From: Cliona cf. orientalis
Lineage: Eukaryota > Porifera > Demospongiae > Clionaida > Clionaidae
NCBI GenBank assembly: GCA_963930775.1
Contig: OZ005694.1
Span: 8,386,899-8,450,898, forward strand
Length of the DNA stretch: 64,000 nucleotides
Direction: 5' to 3'
Every line of letters starts with the position of its first letter. Positions within the stretch are counted from its first letter, which is position 1. Below are positions 37,067-47,920 of the stretch, in pieces. The notes below the pieces were generated by a model. The model ran no database searches. It was not told the origin of the DNA and saw nothing but the letters and a program-made list of their open reading frames with translations. A program made the translations under genes and the position numbers.

Positions 37067-40000
37067 CTACCATTCCACGTTCGCACAATCGGTTGTAAGA
37101 CTAGCCTTGACCCCAAGCCCTTCATAGCCTTTCAGCAGTTACATGCTGAAAAATAAGAGGCAGTGCACCTACATAATATTCTAGGCACTTACCCGGGATA
37201 TAACTTCCATACGTTTGTATAGAAGCTGCTACATTGACCCCTTGAAATGAGGTACATACATGGGCGCTTACCCGGGACACTACAGTACATACATGTACAA
37301 ACTCACTTGCTCCAGTCTCCTGGTCCACTAGTACAAGTCTTGCCGAGAACTCCGACGTGTTGCCACGGCAATACAGGCACAGCTGCTCACTGAGGACCAC
37401 CTGGTAGAGTCCGTAGCTACACAGCAGACCAGACAGCTTACAGAACTCGGATGCCGCCCTGGACAACATTAAACAAAAATTGATGTGGCCACTGTATGTA
37501 GTCAATTTGAGAGTTGTACCTTTCATTACTGATCATGGGGTAAAAATATACACACATACATGTACATGTACACATAGCAGTTAAGTATTAGCAATGAATT
37601 TCTCAACATATAGGCTGAGTGGACATCTTGAAATTTCCTGCTATATGCAGTACACGACAGTTTGGGCTTAGCCTATCACAGATGGAGGCCTTCATAATTA
37701 TTCATTTGATAGCAGCTAAACTGTACTAGAGCACCACAGATCCTTTTTCTATTATACGTGTTCTATGCTTGCATTGGGGTTTGTAGATAGATAACTCATG
37801 CATGAAGCTGCCTACCTGTACATAGGTTTGGGTGTTCTTGTCACAATGCACTTGTCCAATGTTATGAGAGCGTGGTTTCTCGCCAGCTCGGCCCCGCCCA
37901 TTTCCACCATGGCCTCGGGGCACTCTTCCTGTGAGCTCTGTGTGCTGATGGAGCCGCCGCCAAGGCTGTACTGTGTCCAGCACATACCACTATTGCTGTC
38001 CTGGGAACCTGCACAGGATTTTTAGATTTCAACGACTTTTCACATTGACGACCTTTACCTACAAACCAAATTTGGTAATGGTCGTCAACCGAAACTGCAT
38101 CCCACCCCCACTAGATAATACTGTCACCCCACCATTGCACCTCCAGAGATAGGAGGGATAAAAAAGAATTAAAATATTAACCCCTATCTTCCAACTCACT
38201 GCTGAAGGTGGGTGTGGTCGCCAATGTGTCCATCTGTGAGTCCTGCGAGTGAAATCCCATTCTGGTGGCATCGTCGTCGTAGCCACTGTCAATGCTAGCG
38301 ACAGGAAGAGGACTGCACATGTATATAAGAGGAGGAAGAGCTTGATTTTACATACAGTGGAATTTGATAACAAAAATTTAGCAACACGTACAGGTATACC
38401 ATCGATTGCCAGCCTTGCCCCAGCTCCCTTAGCTCCCTTAGCTCCCTGAGTATGTATGTACATTTTTTAGTAAAAAACTGGGAATAGGGCCTGGGAATAG
38501 GAATGAGGCTATAGCATTAGATAGAGTATAATATAAAATTAATCTCAGGAGTGGGAATCGATGCGCTGACAGCTATATATATAGCACTGTTGCCCGACGA
38601 CCTTTACCTACTCCCACATGGTCATCGGGCTAGCTATTGCATGCATACAATACGTATATGGGTAGCAAAATTAATAACTAATTAACCAGACCTACTTTTG
38701 CTGTAGTGGCAGCTGCACTGTGTCAGTCACCATGGCCATCTCATCCTCCTCTTCATCAGAGGCATCAGGACTGCTGGATAATTAAAGGGAAAAAATTTTG
38801 ACTATAGGTCAGTTACATTCTAATATGGATGAAGGCCTTCATATTCATTCATGTCAGTGTTCTCCCCAGCATATCCAAGGCATATCGGCCCAACAAGCCT
38901 TCAGTACAGAGTTTCCTTTGATGTGGGAACAGAGATAACCCATGTACTTTGATATGACCACAGGCTCCACCCAAACTATGCCCTCCCGTCATGCCTTAAA
39001 TTTAGCTTGGGGAGAACACTGCATGTCTATGTTAATTGATAGCAGCCAAAATGTACTAGAGCACCACAGACCAGTAAAATTGTACATAGCTAATCATAAC
39101 TATCCTACGTGCATGTACCTCGCTACATGGATGGCTCCCCTGGTCACTGCCAGCTCCACCCCATCGATGACGGCCAGAGCCGTGGAGAGCAGGAGGAGGT
39201 CGAGATGGTCCGGAGGGAGGTAGAGGAGCTTAGCCTGGGGCAGGAAACCGACGGCACACAGCAATGATGTCATCCACGACGACACCAAAACGCTCAAGTT
39301 GACCGTTCTGGGTGTGTTAAGAAGAGGAGGAAGAAAAGTGCAATGAGTTACATATTGCAGGGGGAGAAGAATAATTATAAGCATACAATGTAGTGCTACC
39401 CATACATGTATATACCGTGTTTATGCTAATAAAACGCATGATCTAATTAGTGTATCTTAATGAGTGCATGACGACCTTTACCGGAAAATTGCGCAAAATA
39501 TAAAATCATTTAAATTTTAGCTTGCGTTCTATTAGCATAAACACGGTAGTTCAATATTACAGTAGTAGCTCACCTGTTCTCCTCCTTGTGCGGTGCCGCC
39601 AAGATGTCCTTCAGTATCTGACGAATCAAAGTGAGATCAATGACCATTCCCTGAGTGAATATGATCATAGGAAAAGAGTATCCACAGGTACACTGGTACA
39701 TTGGTACACAGACGTGCATCCCAGACCTATTAAAGGGCACCCATCCCCATTGCCTGCTCAGGCAAACCTAATCCCAGGGAAAAGGCAGAGTCACTTAATT
39801 ACATATGTAGGTACCCAGCCTTGAGAACTAGGAATGGTTACCTGTATGTCATTCTTGACAATACTGAGCTGTATTGCTTCCAGCTGTCTCACAGTGTCCG
39901 TGAACGCCCAGAGCTCTGAGTCATTCAAATAGTCCACCACGGGGTTCTGTGAGTCGCCATGGCGACTGAGGGACTGTCGTAGCGTTGCCTGGTCGACTCC

Positions 40001-43000
40001 GCCCAGTTGCTTTCTGGAGAGAGCCTTGGGCTGAGCGTGGGCACTAGGACTGGCGTCTCTAGGACAGCTGCAGATGCAGACACACAACAAAACAAGAATT
40101 GAAAATGGACAAAAATGGAAAACTTGACATATCTACATGTACATGTACATCCTACTTATACGTATACTTGCATATGTAACCATCTGAAAATTTAATACAG
40201 AGCAAAAGGCAAAGCCACTTGCCCAGCACTTAGCCTTGAGAACTATATGTAAGTACATATAAGTACATGTACATGTACATGTAGCATTAAAAAGCTGGAG
40301 ACGAGGTTACCCTTTGTACTCCTAAAACCAATCTCGAGTGGGACGGTCACGGTAGGTCATGTGACTCACCGTTCTCTCATGAGTCTGTTGATGTCGTCAG
40401 GATTCAGCTTGGTTGCCTTGGAAACCCAAGGGTGGCGCACTATGTCCTGCATGGTGATCCGCAGTGAAGGCTCCAGCAGGAAAATCCGGTTAAACAGGTT
40501 AGTCAAGCTCGAAGATATGCTCTCGCCGAGTTTTGACCACTCCCGCCAGAAGAGCTCGTTAGGCAGGGGCACCCCCAATGCGCTGAGTTCACCTGCTGTT
40601 CTCATGTAGGAGTCCAGTTTGGAACAGTGAATGGGGAATGGGAATAGAATCCCAAGGGGTGCCAGAACGGAACGCGCGTAGTGGTCCAATTCCTTTACCT
40701 TTTCCACCATTGCCTCAACACCAACCTACATGTACATGTACATGTACATAATAATTACAATACACATGCGATATCGATAATACGTAGCATAATAGTTTAG
40801 GAAGATTGCTAAACGGATCAAGTAACAAGATCTACATGTACTTTCTGGCATTTCCGTGATTTAATGAATCATGACAAGGCCATGATAGTATATAATATAA
40901 TAATATTATTTATGGTAAAGAAATGTAATACATGTAATATGAAAATCTTACTTCAGAAATAGAGACTATTGCAGGTATTATGATAAATTATATGTGTACA
41001 CCAGCACATGCATAACATGTAAAAAGCTTACCAAGAAAAATAGGGTGACTCCTAGTGACCATATATCAGCAGCTGAGGGGTCATAACTATGGATACCGGC
41101 GTTGACCTCTGGCGCTCTGTAGTTATCGGTTCCTATTCCTTTCGTCTTTGTTCTCAGCACCTTAGTGGGGTCGTCCGATACGGGAAGAAACTGGAACCAA
41201 ATTCACACACAAGAACACACTCGTAAACACAAGAATTGGTACATGTACATAATATTATGTAGTTGCATCCATAGTATTTCACTCACATTACAAATGTTTC
41301 ACCCGGCCAGTAATACTAATGATGTGCAGGTGTGCAGTAAGGTACATGTACATGTAGATGTAAAGTACACGATTGGACAGCGTATACAGGAAGGCATACA
41401 ATATTATTATAGCGAACGGCTTTTGGCTGCTAACAGCTGCACTATATCAGGCTTGTCCTTCATTGCTCTCTCTCTCTCCCTCCCCCTCCCTCTCCCTCCT
41501 TCCCCCTCTGTGTCCATTCTCCCCGGACCCATGCATTCACTTTCACAACTTTCTCACTATCTCAAAAATTGCTCCCTCTCTCCCTCTCTCTCTCTCTCTC
41601 TGTGTGTCCATTTCCCCCGGGCCCATGCATTCACTTTCACAACTTTCTCACTAACTCAAAAATTGCTCCCTCTCTCTCTCTCTCTGTGTCCATTTCCCCC
41701 GGGCCCATGCATTCACTTTCACAACTTTCTCACTAACTCAAAAATTGCTCCCTCTCTCCCTCTCTCTCTCTCTCTCTGTGTCCATTTCCCCCGGACCCAT
41801 GCATTCACTTTCACAACTTTCTCACTATCTCAAAAATTGCTCCCTCTCTCCCTCTCTCTCTCTCTCTCTGTGTCCATTTCCCCCGGGCCCATGCATTCAC
41901 TTTCACAACTTTCTCACTAACTCAAAAAACTGTCACAAAAGAACAGCAAACAAAACGAACTATTGCTGGCATACTTTATTTGTTCCAAAATCGGTCAGCT
42001 TCAGGTTGAAGTGTTCGTCGAGGACACAGTTCTCAGGTTTGATGTCTCTGTGGTAGACCCCTCTCTCGTGAAGGTAGATGACGGCCAGTGAGGCCTGAGT
42101 GAAGTAGTGCGCAGCAAGGGGCTCCGAAAAATTGCTCACTCTGCATTTTTGTATAATAATGCATACGATGCCGTGTACAATAATCGGTGCGAAATAATAC
42201 ATGTATATGCACATGTGTACATGTACAATGGAGAATGAAAGATTATTACGTAGTATTTGCATATTATTATTATATAGACAGTCCCAGAAGCCATCCAATT
42301 CTTGGTTTGTTGTGTGTATAGTTTCTCTACACGTATGTGCATTTTAGAGGGAACCTCAGGGGCGGGGGAAGCATTGCATTATAGCCTTATACATGTAAAT
42401 GTACCTTTTGTGACGTTCAAATGGTCCAGTGACAAGAAAACTGAACAGGTCAGTTCCACTACAGTACTCAAACACCACGTACTGTGCCCTCATAACAATG
42501 CAGCCTGGAGTAATACAACAAAGAATACAATAATTGTAGTGTACTGTACATCTAGTTAATTACATCATTATGACATCAGTGATAAATGTGGGAGGTAATA
42601 CCGCACACGCATTGCAATGGAAGAGGGATATTCAAGCATGGGCCCTCTTATGGGACCTCCTATAAAGAACGGACAAGGCCATGTACGAGAGGGGTCAGGG
42701 GTTGGGTTTCGGGTAAGATTGTTTGTCAGGGTTAGTCTCCAGGGTCTTGTCTGTTCTTAAAAGGAGATCCCTTTTATGAAACTACAATAATTACCGTCTC
42801 TTCTTGATACTGGTGCATGTTTCAGTGAGACGTCCAGCACAGTGCACAGGTTCTCGTGGGAGAAGTGGCCATCTCTGAGCTGCTTCAGCACACTCAGCTC
42901 TTTCTCCTCCGCCGGGCTCTCTTGGAAGAAGGTCTGAGACATTATTAATAACCATGGTGATACATGTACATTGAGATGGGTTAACTTTACAGCAAAAAGT

Positions 43001-43421
43001 ATATGAAGAATGCAGTTGTATATTTTAAATTATTGTACAGTGAAATCCCTTTGTAAGGATATTAAATATTGATTCCCGAGGCAATATCAGCTGAGATGGA
43101 CAAAAAGTCTGATTCTGCTCAAGGTCCCACTGCACTGAAAAACAGTGCACCTATCAGGGGAGGCATGCACAGGGCCTGTACTTCCACCCACGACTATATG
43201 TACATCCACGACCAGATTAAGTGTAATATTAAATACCGTAAACACAATGTCATAATATTTTGACACTGGCATAATTGAGTTACCTTCAGACAGACGTCCT
43301 TGTAGTCATTCTTGGCGTCAGTGGCCAGCCAAGTAGCTCCGTAGAAGCCGCTCTGGAGCCTCTTGCACACGGTGTAGCGATCGTCGATGATATAGCCTTC
43401 CAAAGGCTGCGTAGTCGCCAT
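37067..43421 (-). CDS. Ser/Thr protein kinase with long unrecognised C-terminal region
   Basis: About 14 exons from ATG 43419-43421 (MATTQPLEGY), roughly 700 residues: 43284-43421, 42795-42933, about 42403-42505, 41975-42134, about 41033-41190, 40372-40727, about 39842-40066, 39573-39650, 39121-39308, 38690-38770, 38205-38310, 37818-38010, 37305-37460 and a short last exon. Kinase signatures: glycine loop LQSGFYG (first Gly replaced by Gln), VCLK lysine, VVFEYC hinge, YHRDIKPEN catalytic loop, DFG followed by TNK, YRAPE, DIWSLGVTLFF, and RITMQDIVRHPW at the end of the C-lobe. The layout resembles CAMK-group or other soluble Ser/Thr kinases, but I cannot name a family. The C-terminal half carries a Ser/Asp/Glu-rich segment and no domain I recognise. 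The last exon is uncertain: splicing to AAAG before 37102 ends at TAG 37067-37069, while the stronger upstream acceptor would end within a few codons. Confidence 0.82.
37681..37733. repeat. GATGGAGGCCTTCAT repeat family, copy 1
   Basis: GATGGAGGCCTTCATAATTA through TAGAGCACCACAGATCC; other copies at 38828-39071 (split) and 62788-62860. Kinase gene intron. Confidence 0.65.
38828..39071. repeat. GATGGAGGCCTTCAT repeat family, copy 2, interrupted
   Basis: The left part is 38828-38854 and the right part 39022-39071 (CATGTCTATGTTAATTGATA to AGCACCACAGA). The two halves are separated by the element at 38855-39021. Confidence 0.7.
38855..39021. mobile_element. 167-bp MITE with CAGTGTTCTCCCC ends, nested insertion
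   Basis: Starts CAGTGTTCTCCCCAGC and ends GCTTGGGGAGAACACTG. Flanked by CATGT on both sides (38850-38854, 39022-39026). Copy 3 of the host repeat (62788-62860) reads straight through as TTCATTCATGTCTATGTTG, so it is an empty site. CAGTG ends suggest a hAT-like or related cut-and-paste element, although hAT duplications are normally 8 bp. Confidence 0.75.
39413..39548. mobile_element. 136-bp MITE with TACCGTGTTTATGCTAAT ends
   Basis: Left TACCGTGTTTATGCTAATAA and right TTAGCATAAACACGGTA are inverted over about 25 bases with one mismatch. A TA dinucleotide at each end would fit a Tc1/mariner-type TA target. Contains a GACGACCTTTACC word at 39470-39482. Kinase intron. Confidence 0.75.
41461..41935. 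repeat. Minisatellite, five units of about 84-96 bp
   Basis: Each unit has a (CT)n block of varying length, then GTGTCCATTYYCCCCGGRCCC, CATGCATTCACTTTCACAAC and TTTCTCACTAWCTCAAAAAT. Units start near 41508, 41605, 41688, 41781 and 41870. It lies in a kinase intron directly after exon 41975-42134 is read in the other direction, so it sits near that exon's donor. The long open frame across it on the plus strand is a repeat artefact. Confidence 0.85.
42651..42771. mobile_element. Small foldback element
   Basis: GGGACCTCCTATAAAGAACG / reverse of CTGTTCTTAAAAGGAGATCCC with a few mismatches, then GGACAAGGCC / GGTCTTGTC. Kinase intron. Confidence 0.6.
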
Positions 43422-43958
43422 AGCTCAGAAGCCTAGCTCAGCATTAAAGGATAGTGGGCACTAAATGGAATCATGGTGGGCGTTAATTAGAAGAAACAAG
43501 CCCCACCCCTCAAATCATCAAAATTAAAAAAAAGCAAAGTTTTGGCCTATTCTACCGGTGTGTATACGATGTTTGGCATGTTGACAAACAGTATTATGTC
43601 AACTGACATCTGCATGGTCTCGAGCTCGTGAATGCCTAATATGGAGATTTTTAGATCTTCAATATCAACACAAGTGTCACTCGATAGCAACACAGATAAT
43701 AGCATGCAGTTACATTCACAATCAATGACCATCGGATCAATCATTCTCCTTTCCACAACACAATAATATGATCATGTATTCAACAAAAAGCCCCTCTCGA
43801 GGCTTGCTCCATTGATAAATGCATGCAGCACGATCAATAATAATATCAACGACCTCCTATATGTCCATATAAAACTAACTATAGGAATCACAGTATATAA
43901 TTTTGTTCAAATCAGTAACAATCCAGTACAGTATATACAGGGGTTGACCCCTTCATCA
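43422..43958. other. Short spacer: kinase promoter side and cyclophilin 3' UTR
   Basis: Only 537 bases separate the cyclophilin stop from the kinase ATG on the same strand. No ORF, no repeat family and no clear TATA box were recognised; a canonical AATAAA on the minus strand was not found. Confidence 0.5.
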
Positions 43959-45733
43959 TTACAGCTGTCCAGAGTCAGCAATGACGATCTTCTTGGAGGT
44001 CTTTCCACTGTCAGAGCCGTAGCCCTCGATCCTTTTCACCACGTCCATTCCATCAATAACGCTCCCAAAGACCACATGCTTACCATCGAGCCTGCACACA
44101 CACGACGGAACAATTAAATAATTATAATTTTACTAGCCAAGTGGGAGTGTCCTAATTAACGATACAGCCTCATTTCAGGGGTGTCCTTGCGTTAATTATT
44201 ATAGAGGGGTTCTAGTATACACGTACGTCAAGGCTCCATTTCCCTCCCAAAACCTGCTCTATCCATAGCCATACCTTACCTTAGGATAGCCCATTTATTT
44301 AGCATAATATAATGTGGATCATGCATCTTCTTAGCAAGTGCACGGTATATACTTAAGCTGGGCTAGCATAGCATAGCATAGGGGGTCTATTGCCAAAGCT
44401 GGAGTGCATGGTCAGACAAGACTAAGACCAGACGAACGAGTCAACTACATGTACATACCACTGGGTCTTGACGGTGCAGAGGAAGAACTGGGATCCGTTG
44501 GTGTTGGGTCCAGCGTTGGCCATAGACAGAATTCCCTCTCCAGTGTGCTTCAGCTGGAAGTTCTCATCGGCAAACCTAGGGGAGGGGAATGATGCAAGTA
44601 CTTTATTTTTTTTAAAAAACCTGGTTACAACATGCAAGTTGCTTAGAGGGTGTTCCCACCCCTGAGGTTGATTCCCCCCCCCCTCCCTGAAAATTAAAAA
44701 CTGTACATAGAGAATAGTTGTTAAAAGAGTACTATTGGAAGGATTGTAGGCAACACTTGGCATCACAGTCACACACCAGTGAGCACAGGGTATGCGCAAC
44801 ACGCACGCATGCACACACACACCTATACGTGCCATACACATACTCATATACCCTATAAGTGCCCTGAAAACCCCTCACTAACATGTATGGTAAGAAAATG
44901 CACTGAGCCTATATACATATTGTTACTGGGACGCATCAGATTAGGACATATCCAACAGCAATTAAGTCAAGTGTAAACAGTCTCACACCAATTAATGGAA
45001 AGCATAAATTCTATACTTCGTGCAAATCGCCTAGCTGGCATACAAATATATCACCCCTTCAAATTTTCTAAGATACTAATAAACGAGCATCACAGGTTTT
45101 TTGTTGTTGTTGTTGTTAGCAGTCTTACTTCTCTCCGTAGATGGACTTTCCGCCGGTTCCGTTGCCACGGGTGAAGTCCCCTCCCTGGCACATGAAGTTG
45201 GGGATCACACGATGGAATGCGCTGCCCTTGTAGCCAAAGCCCTTCTCGCCGGTGCAAAGGGCACGGAAGTTCTCTGAGATGGTGGCAAAACAAAAGGAAG
45301 ATCGGGTCAAGTTTAGTGGCAATACAAAATTCTATGCTCAAAAAAAGTGCCACCCTAATTAAAGCACCACCTGAGTAGTTTTAGCTCGTTATAAAAAAAA
45401 TGTAATTAGCACCAGATGAAATTGAAGAACATGTCTAAAGGGTAATTTTTTTGCCAAAAATTACATGTTCATGTGTTAACAGTGTAGGACCCTATTTCTT
45501 ACCAGCAGTCTTTGGTACGACATCTGCGCGGAGCTGTAAAAAAAAAAAGGGCAACAAATTATGCAACAAAATGATCCGCAGAGAAACCATACCAATGAAA
45601 TTCAAAAAGAGCAGTTTTGCCCACCAGGGCTGGTTGGCTGAACGTAAATTATAAGACGACTCACCTCCATAGTTATCCTACCGAGGGATTTGCCGTCGGC
45701 GGTTATATCAAAGAACACTTTTGGCTTCGACAT
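43959..45733 (-). CDS. PPIA: Cyclophilin A-type peptidyl-prolyl cis-trans isomerase
   Basis: Five coding exons, 45665-45733, 45503-45533, 45129-45273, 44459-44575 and 43959-44091, have compatible phases and sum to 495 bases, so 164 residues plus stop TAA. The enzyme catalyses cis-trans isomerisation of Xaa-Pro bonds and is the usual cyclosporin target. Family landmarks are all present: [10 protein letters not shown] start, [25 protein letters not shown] (the catalytic Arg and the active-site Phe/Met/Gln), NGSQFF, and [15 protein letters not shown] with the cyclosporin-contact Trp; it ends IADSGQL. Length equals the single-domain cytosolic form. The reading frame stays open 49 codons upstream to another ATG (45878-45880) with a basic segment lacking acidic residues, so a longer organellar form is conceivable. 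Head-to-head with the DBB-PDZ gene. Confidence 0.96.
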
Positions 45734-46694
45734 GACTGTTGCTAAACTCCTGAAGAGAACGCCGAAATACGAGAAGAACCTTTGCTTTGGGTGCAACAAC
45801 ACGGAGGATCTGCCGTACATCCAAAATGGTGGGGTGATCGCGGCACTACTGCGCATGCGTACAAAACACGTGGCACCCATGCCATGCGCGTGCGCGCGAT
45901 ATGCCGATATGCGCTAATGCGCGCGCTATATGCATGCCGTAAATGTGCTACCTATCCAATTTTTCGAAACCCCTATTTCAACTTTTCCGGATTACTCATT
46001 TCCGGGTAGACGGTGCATGCTCAGCTAGCTCAGCGCATGTCAGCGAGCGAGCGGGAGAAGCTGGAATCGAAGGATCTTTGGACCACAAAAGAAGGCGATT
46101 GAAGAGTTCTAAGCTTTGAAGATTGACAGAGAGAGGTAGGGTTGTAAGATAATAGGGTTCTTTATCGTCGATCGCTTCTTTTTCGCGATCGCGGTGAGTC
46201 AAAACCGTACCAAACCTGCTCAGAGTGCAGTTGGAATTTGTTTATGTGCAGTTTGGGGTTTTGGAAAGGGGTAATCTAATAGGTGAACTGGTTGAACGTC
46301 ACCGTTGTTACAAAGATATTAAAAAGATTCAGCGCTGTAGCTACCATCTTCCACGTGATGTTCGGTGGAAGTAGACAAACCTGTTGAAAATCTTCAAGCT
46401 CCCGTTTGCTGACTAGCTACGTATTCGTCAGCAGCCTTGCGGTCAAATTGGTACTATATTATTTGATAATTATAGGCCCCCCTCCAATAGCTTAAAGTAT
46501 AAATTTGAGAAAGCTATAAGTGTATTTGCTAACTCTGCTGACCTCCCCTGTAGGTGCTAGGTCCAGTTTGCTGTGCTGACTCTATAAAAAACTCAATAGT
46601 GAGTTCATATTCAGCCAGCTCCCTGAAAAGGAGAGAGACTGAAGTATTAGTCCCGAAGAAGGAAGAGAGAGTATCATCGAGAAGGGAACACGTG
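45734..46694. promoter_or_regulatory. Divergent promoter of cyclophilin and DBB-PDZ genes, with a 5' UTR intron
   Basis: GC- and CpG-rich core at about 45840-46070 with an NRF-1-like palindrome (GCGCATGCG, 45850-45858) and a TTCCGG ETS-like word near 45999. Going right, a probable noncoding first exon ends at a donor GCG|GTGAGTC (about 46192) and joins an acceptor TGTAG (46549-46553), 142 bases before the chosen ATG. There is no TATA box, which fits broad CpG-type housekeeping promoters. The left side also carries the in-frame extension of cyclophilin (45734-45880). Confidence 0.55.
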
Positions 46695-47871
46695 ATGTCG
46701 ATGATGTACATGAATCCACCGACGGGCCCCTCGCTAGTCGGCCCCGGTCACGCCGCTCAGCAACAGCAGCCGCAGCAGGTACACCAGGCCACGCCCTCCG
46801 CCTCCTACCAGGAATGGCTGAAGGCATGGAAGTCGTGGGCAGGCACCAGAAAGAGGGGAAAAATGGCACAGTTCATCGTACAGAAACTGGAAGAAAACGT
46901 GAGTAAAGAAAGAATACCTACGATGTATACGCATAGCTTAGAGTAGGTTTTTTTTGTGTGGGAGGGGGGAGAGGGGATTTGTATGTGTTTGTGTGTGTAA
47001 ATAGTTGTATTGTGTACGACATTGTATGCAATTTTTTTCTGTTGTAAGTGATGTCATGAGGGGTTAATTTTGAGCATTCTTCGAAACTTCCAAAAACGTT
47101 CCCAACTCCTGAGCTATTATTATTGGCTTGAACCATGGCATGATTTATTCTAACACCGTCCTGCTAGTATAGCACTCACAATAAATTCATCCACTTCCAG
47201 TATGGGCGGAGAGTGGGGGGGGGGGGGGGGGGGGGAGGGGACGCATCGATCATGTTAGAAAATTGCCAGTTTTTACCTCAATTTGATGGCTCGCTGTTCA
47301 GGATGGATGTTTTACTGAACATTATCAGTCAAGCAGAGAGTAATGTACATCTATGTATAATACTCCACTAAGGTTGTTTACTCATGCCTTAAAAATGATT
47401 AAAAAATTGTGTCTTCCTGGAAATTGGCCCCATTATCAGATCCTGTGGCAATTTTTAGGAATACATGTAGCTACTATTTTTAAAATGGAGGGATAGAGTG
47501 AGGGAGGAAGGGGGAAGATAAATACATGTACATGTAATAGTGTGTGCTAGCCCATGGATAGCGGAATTGGTAATTACCAGGGTTGATAAAACAATAATTA
47601 TTAGCAACAGTGAGTATCTACCAACGAACCAAAATAGTATGGGTGATGAGTATTGTAGTATATGTGTAAGTACAGTATCGAGATATTTTTTTTCTCTCGT
47701 GATTCAATGATTTTTATTTGTGCAGAAACAAGCAAAGTGGATCGATGTCACCATCGGGAAGTTTGAACTCACCGAGTGGCACAGGATTGCTGAGGAATGG
47801 TTTAAGGAAAAACCCAGGAACTCAGACCAGGTGAGCTTAATGATGAATTTAGAAATATACTTGTGCCACAA

Positions 47872-47920
<49 letters not shown>

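Noticed and set aside
41165-41920. Long 251-codon plus-strand open frame, Ser/Leu-rich
   Set aside because: It is the minisatellite with CT blocks, inside an intron of the minus-strand kinase gene; no start context, splice sites or family.
46554-46694. Longer N-terminus for the scaffold protein
   Set aside because: The 47 upstream codons are in frame but contain no ATG; the stretch is probably 5' UTR after the 46553 acceptor.
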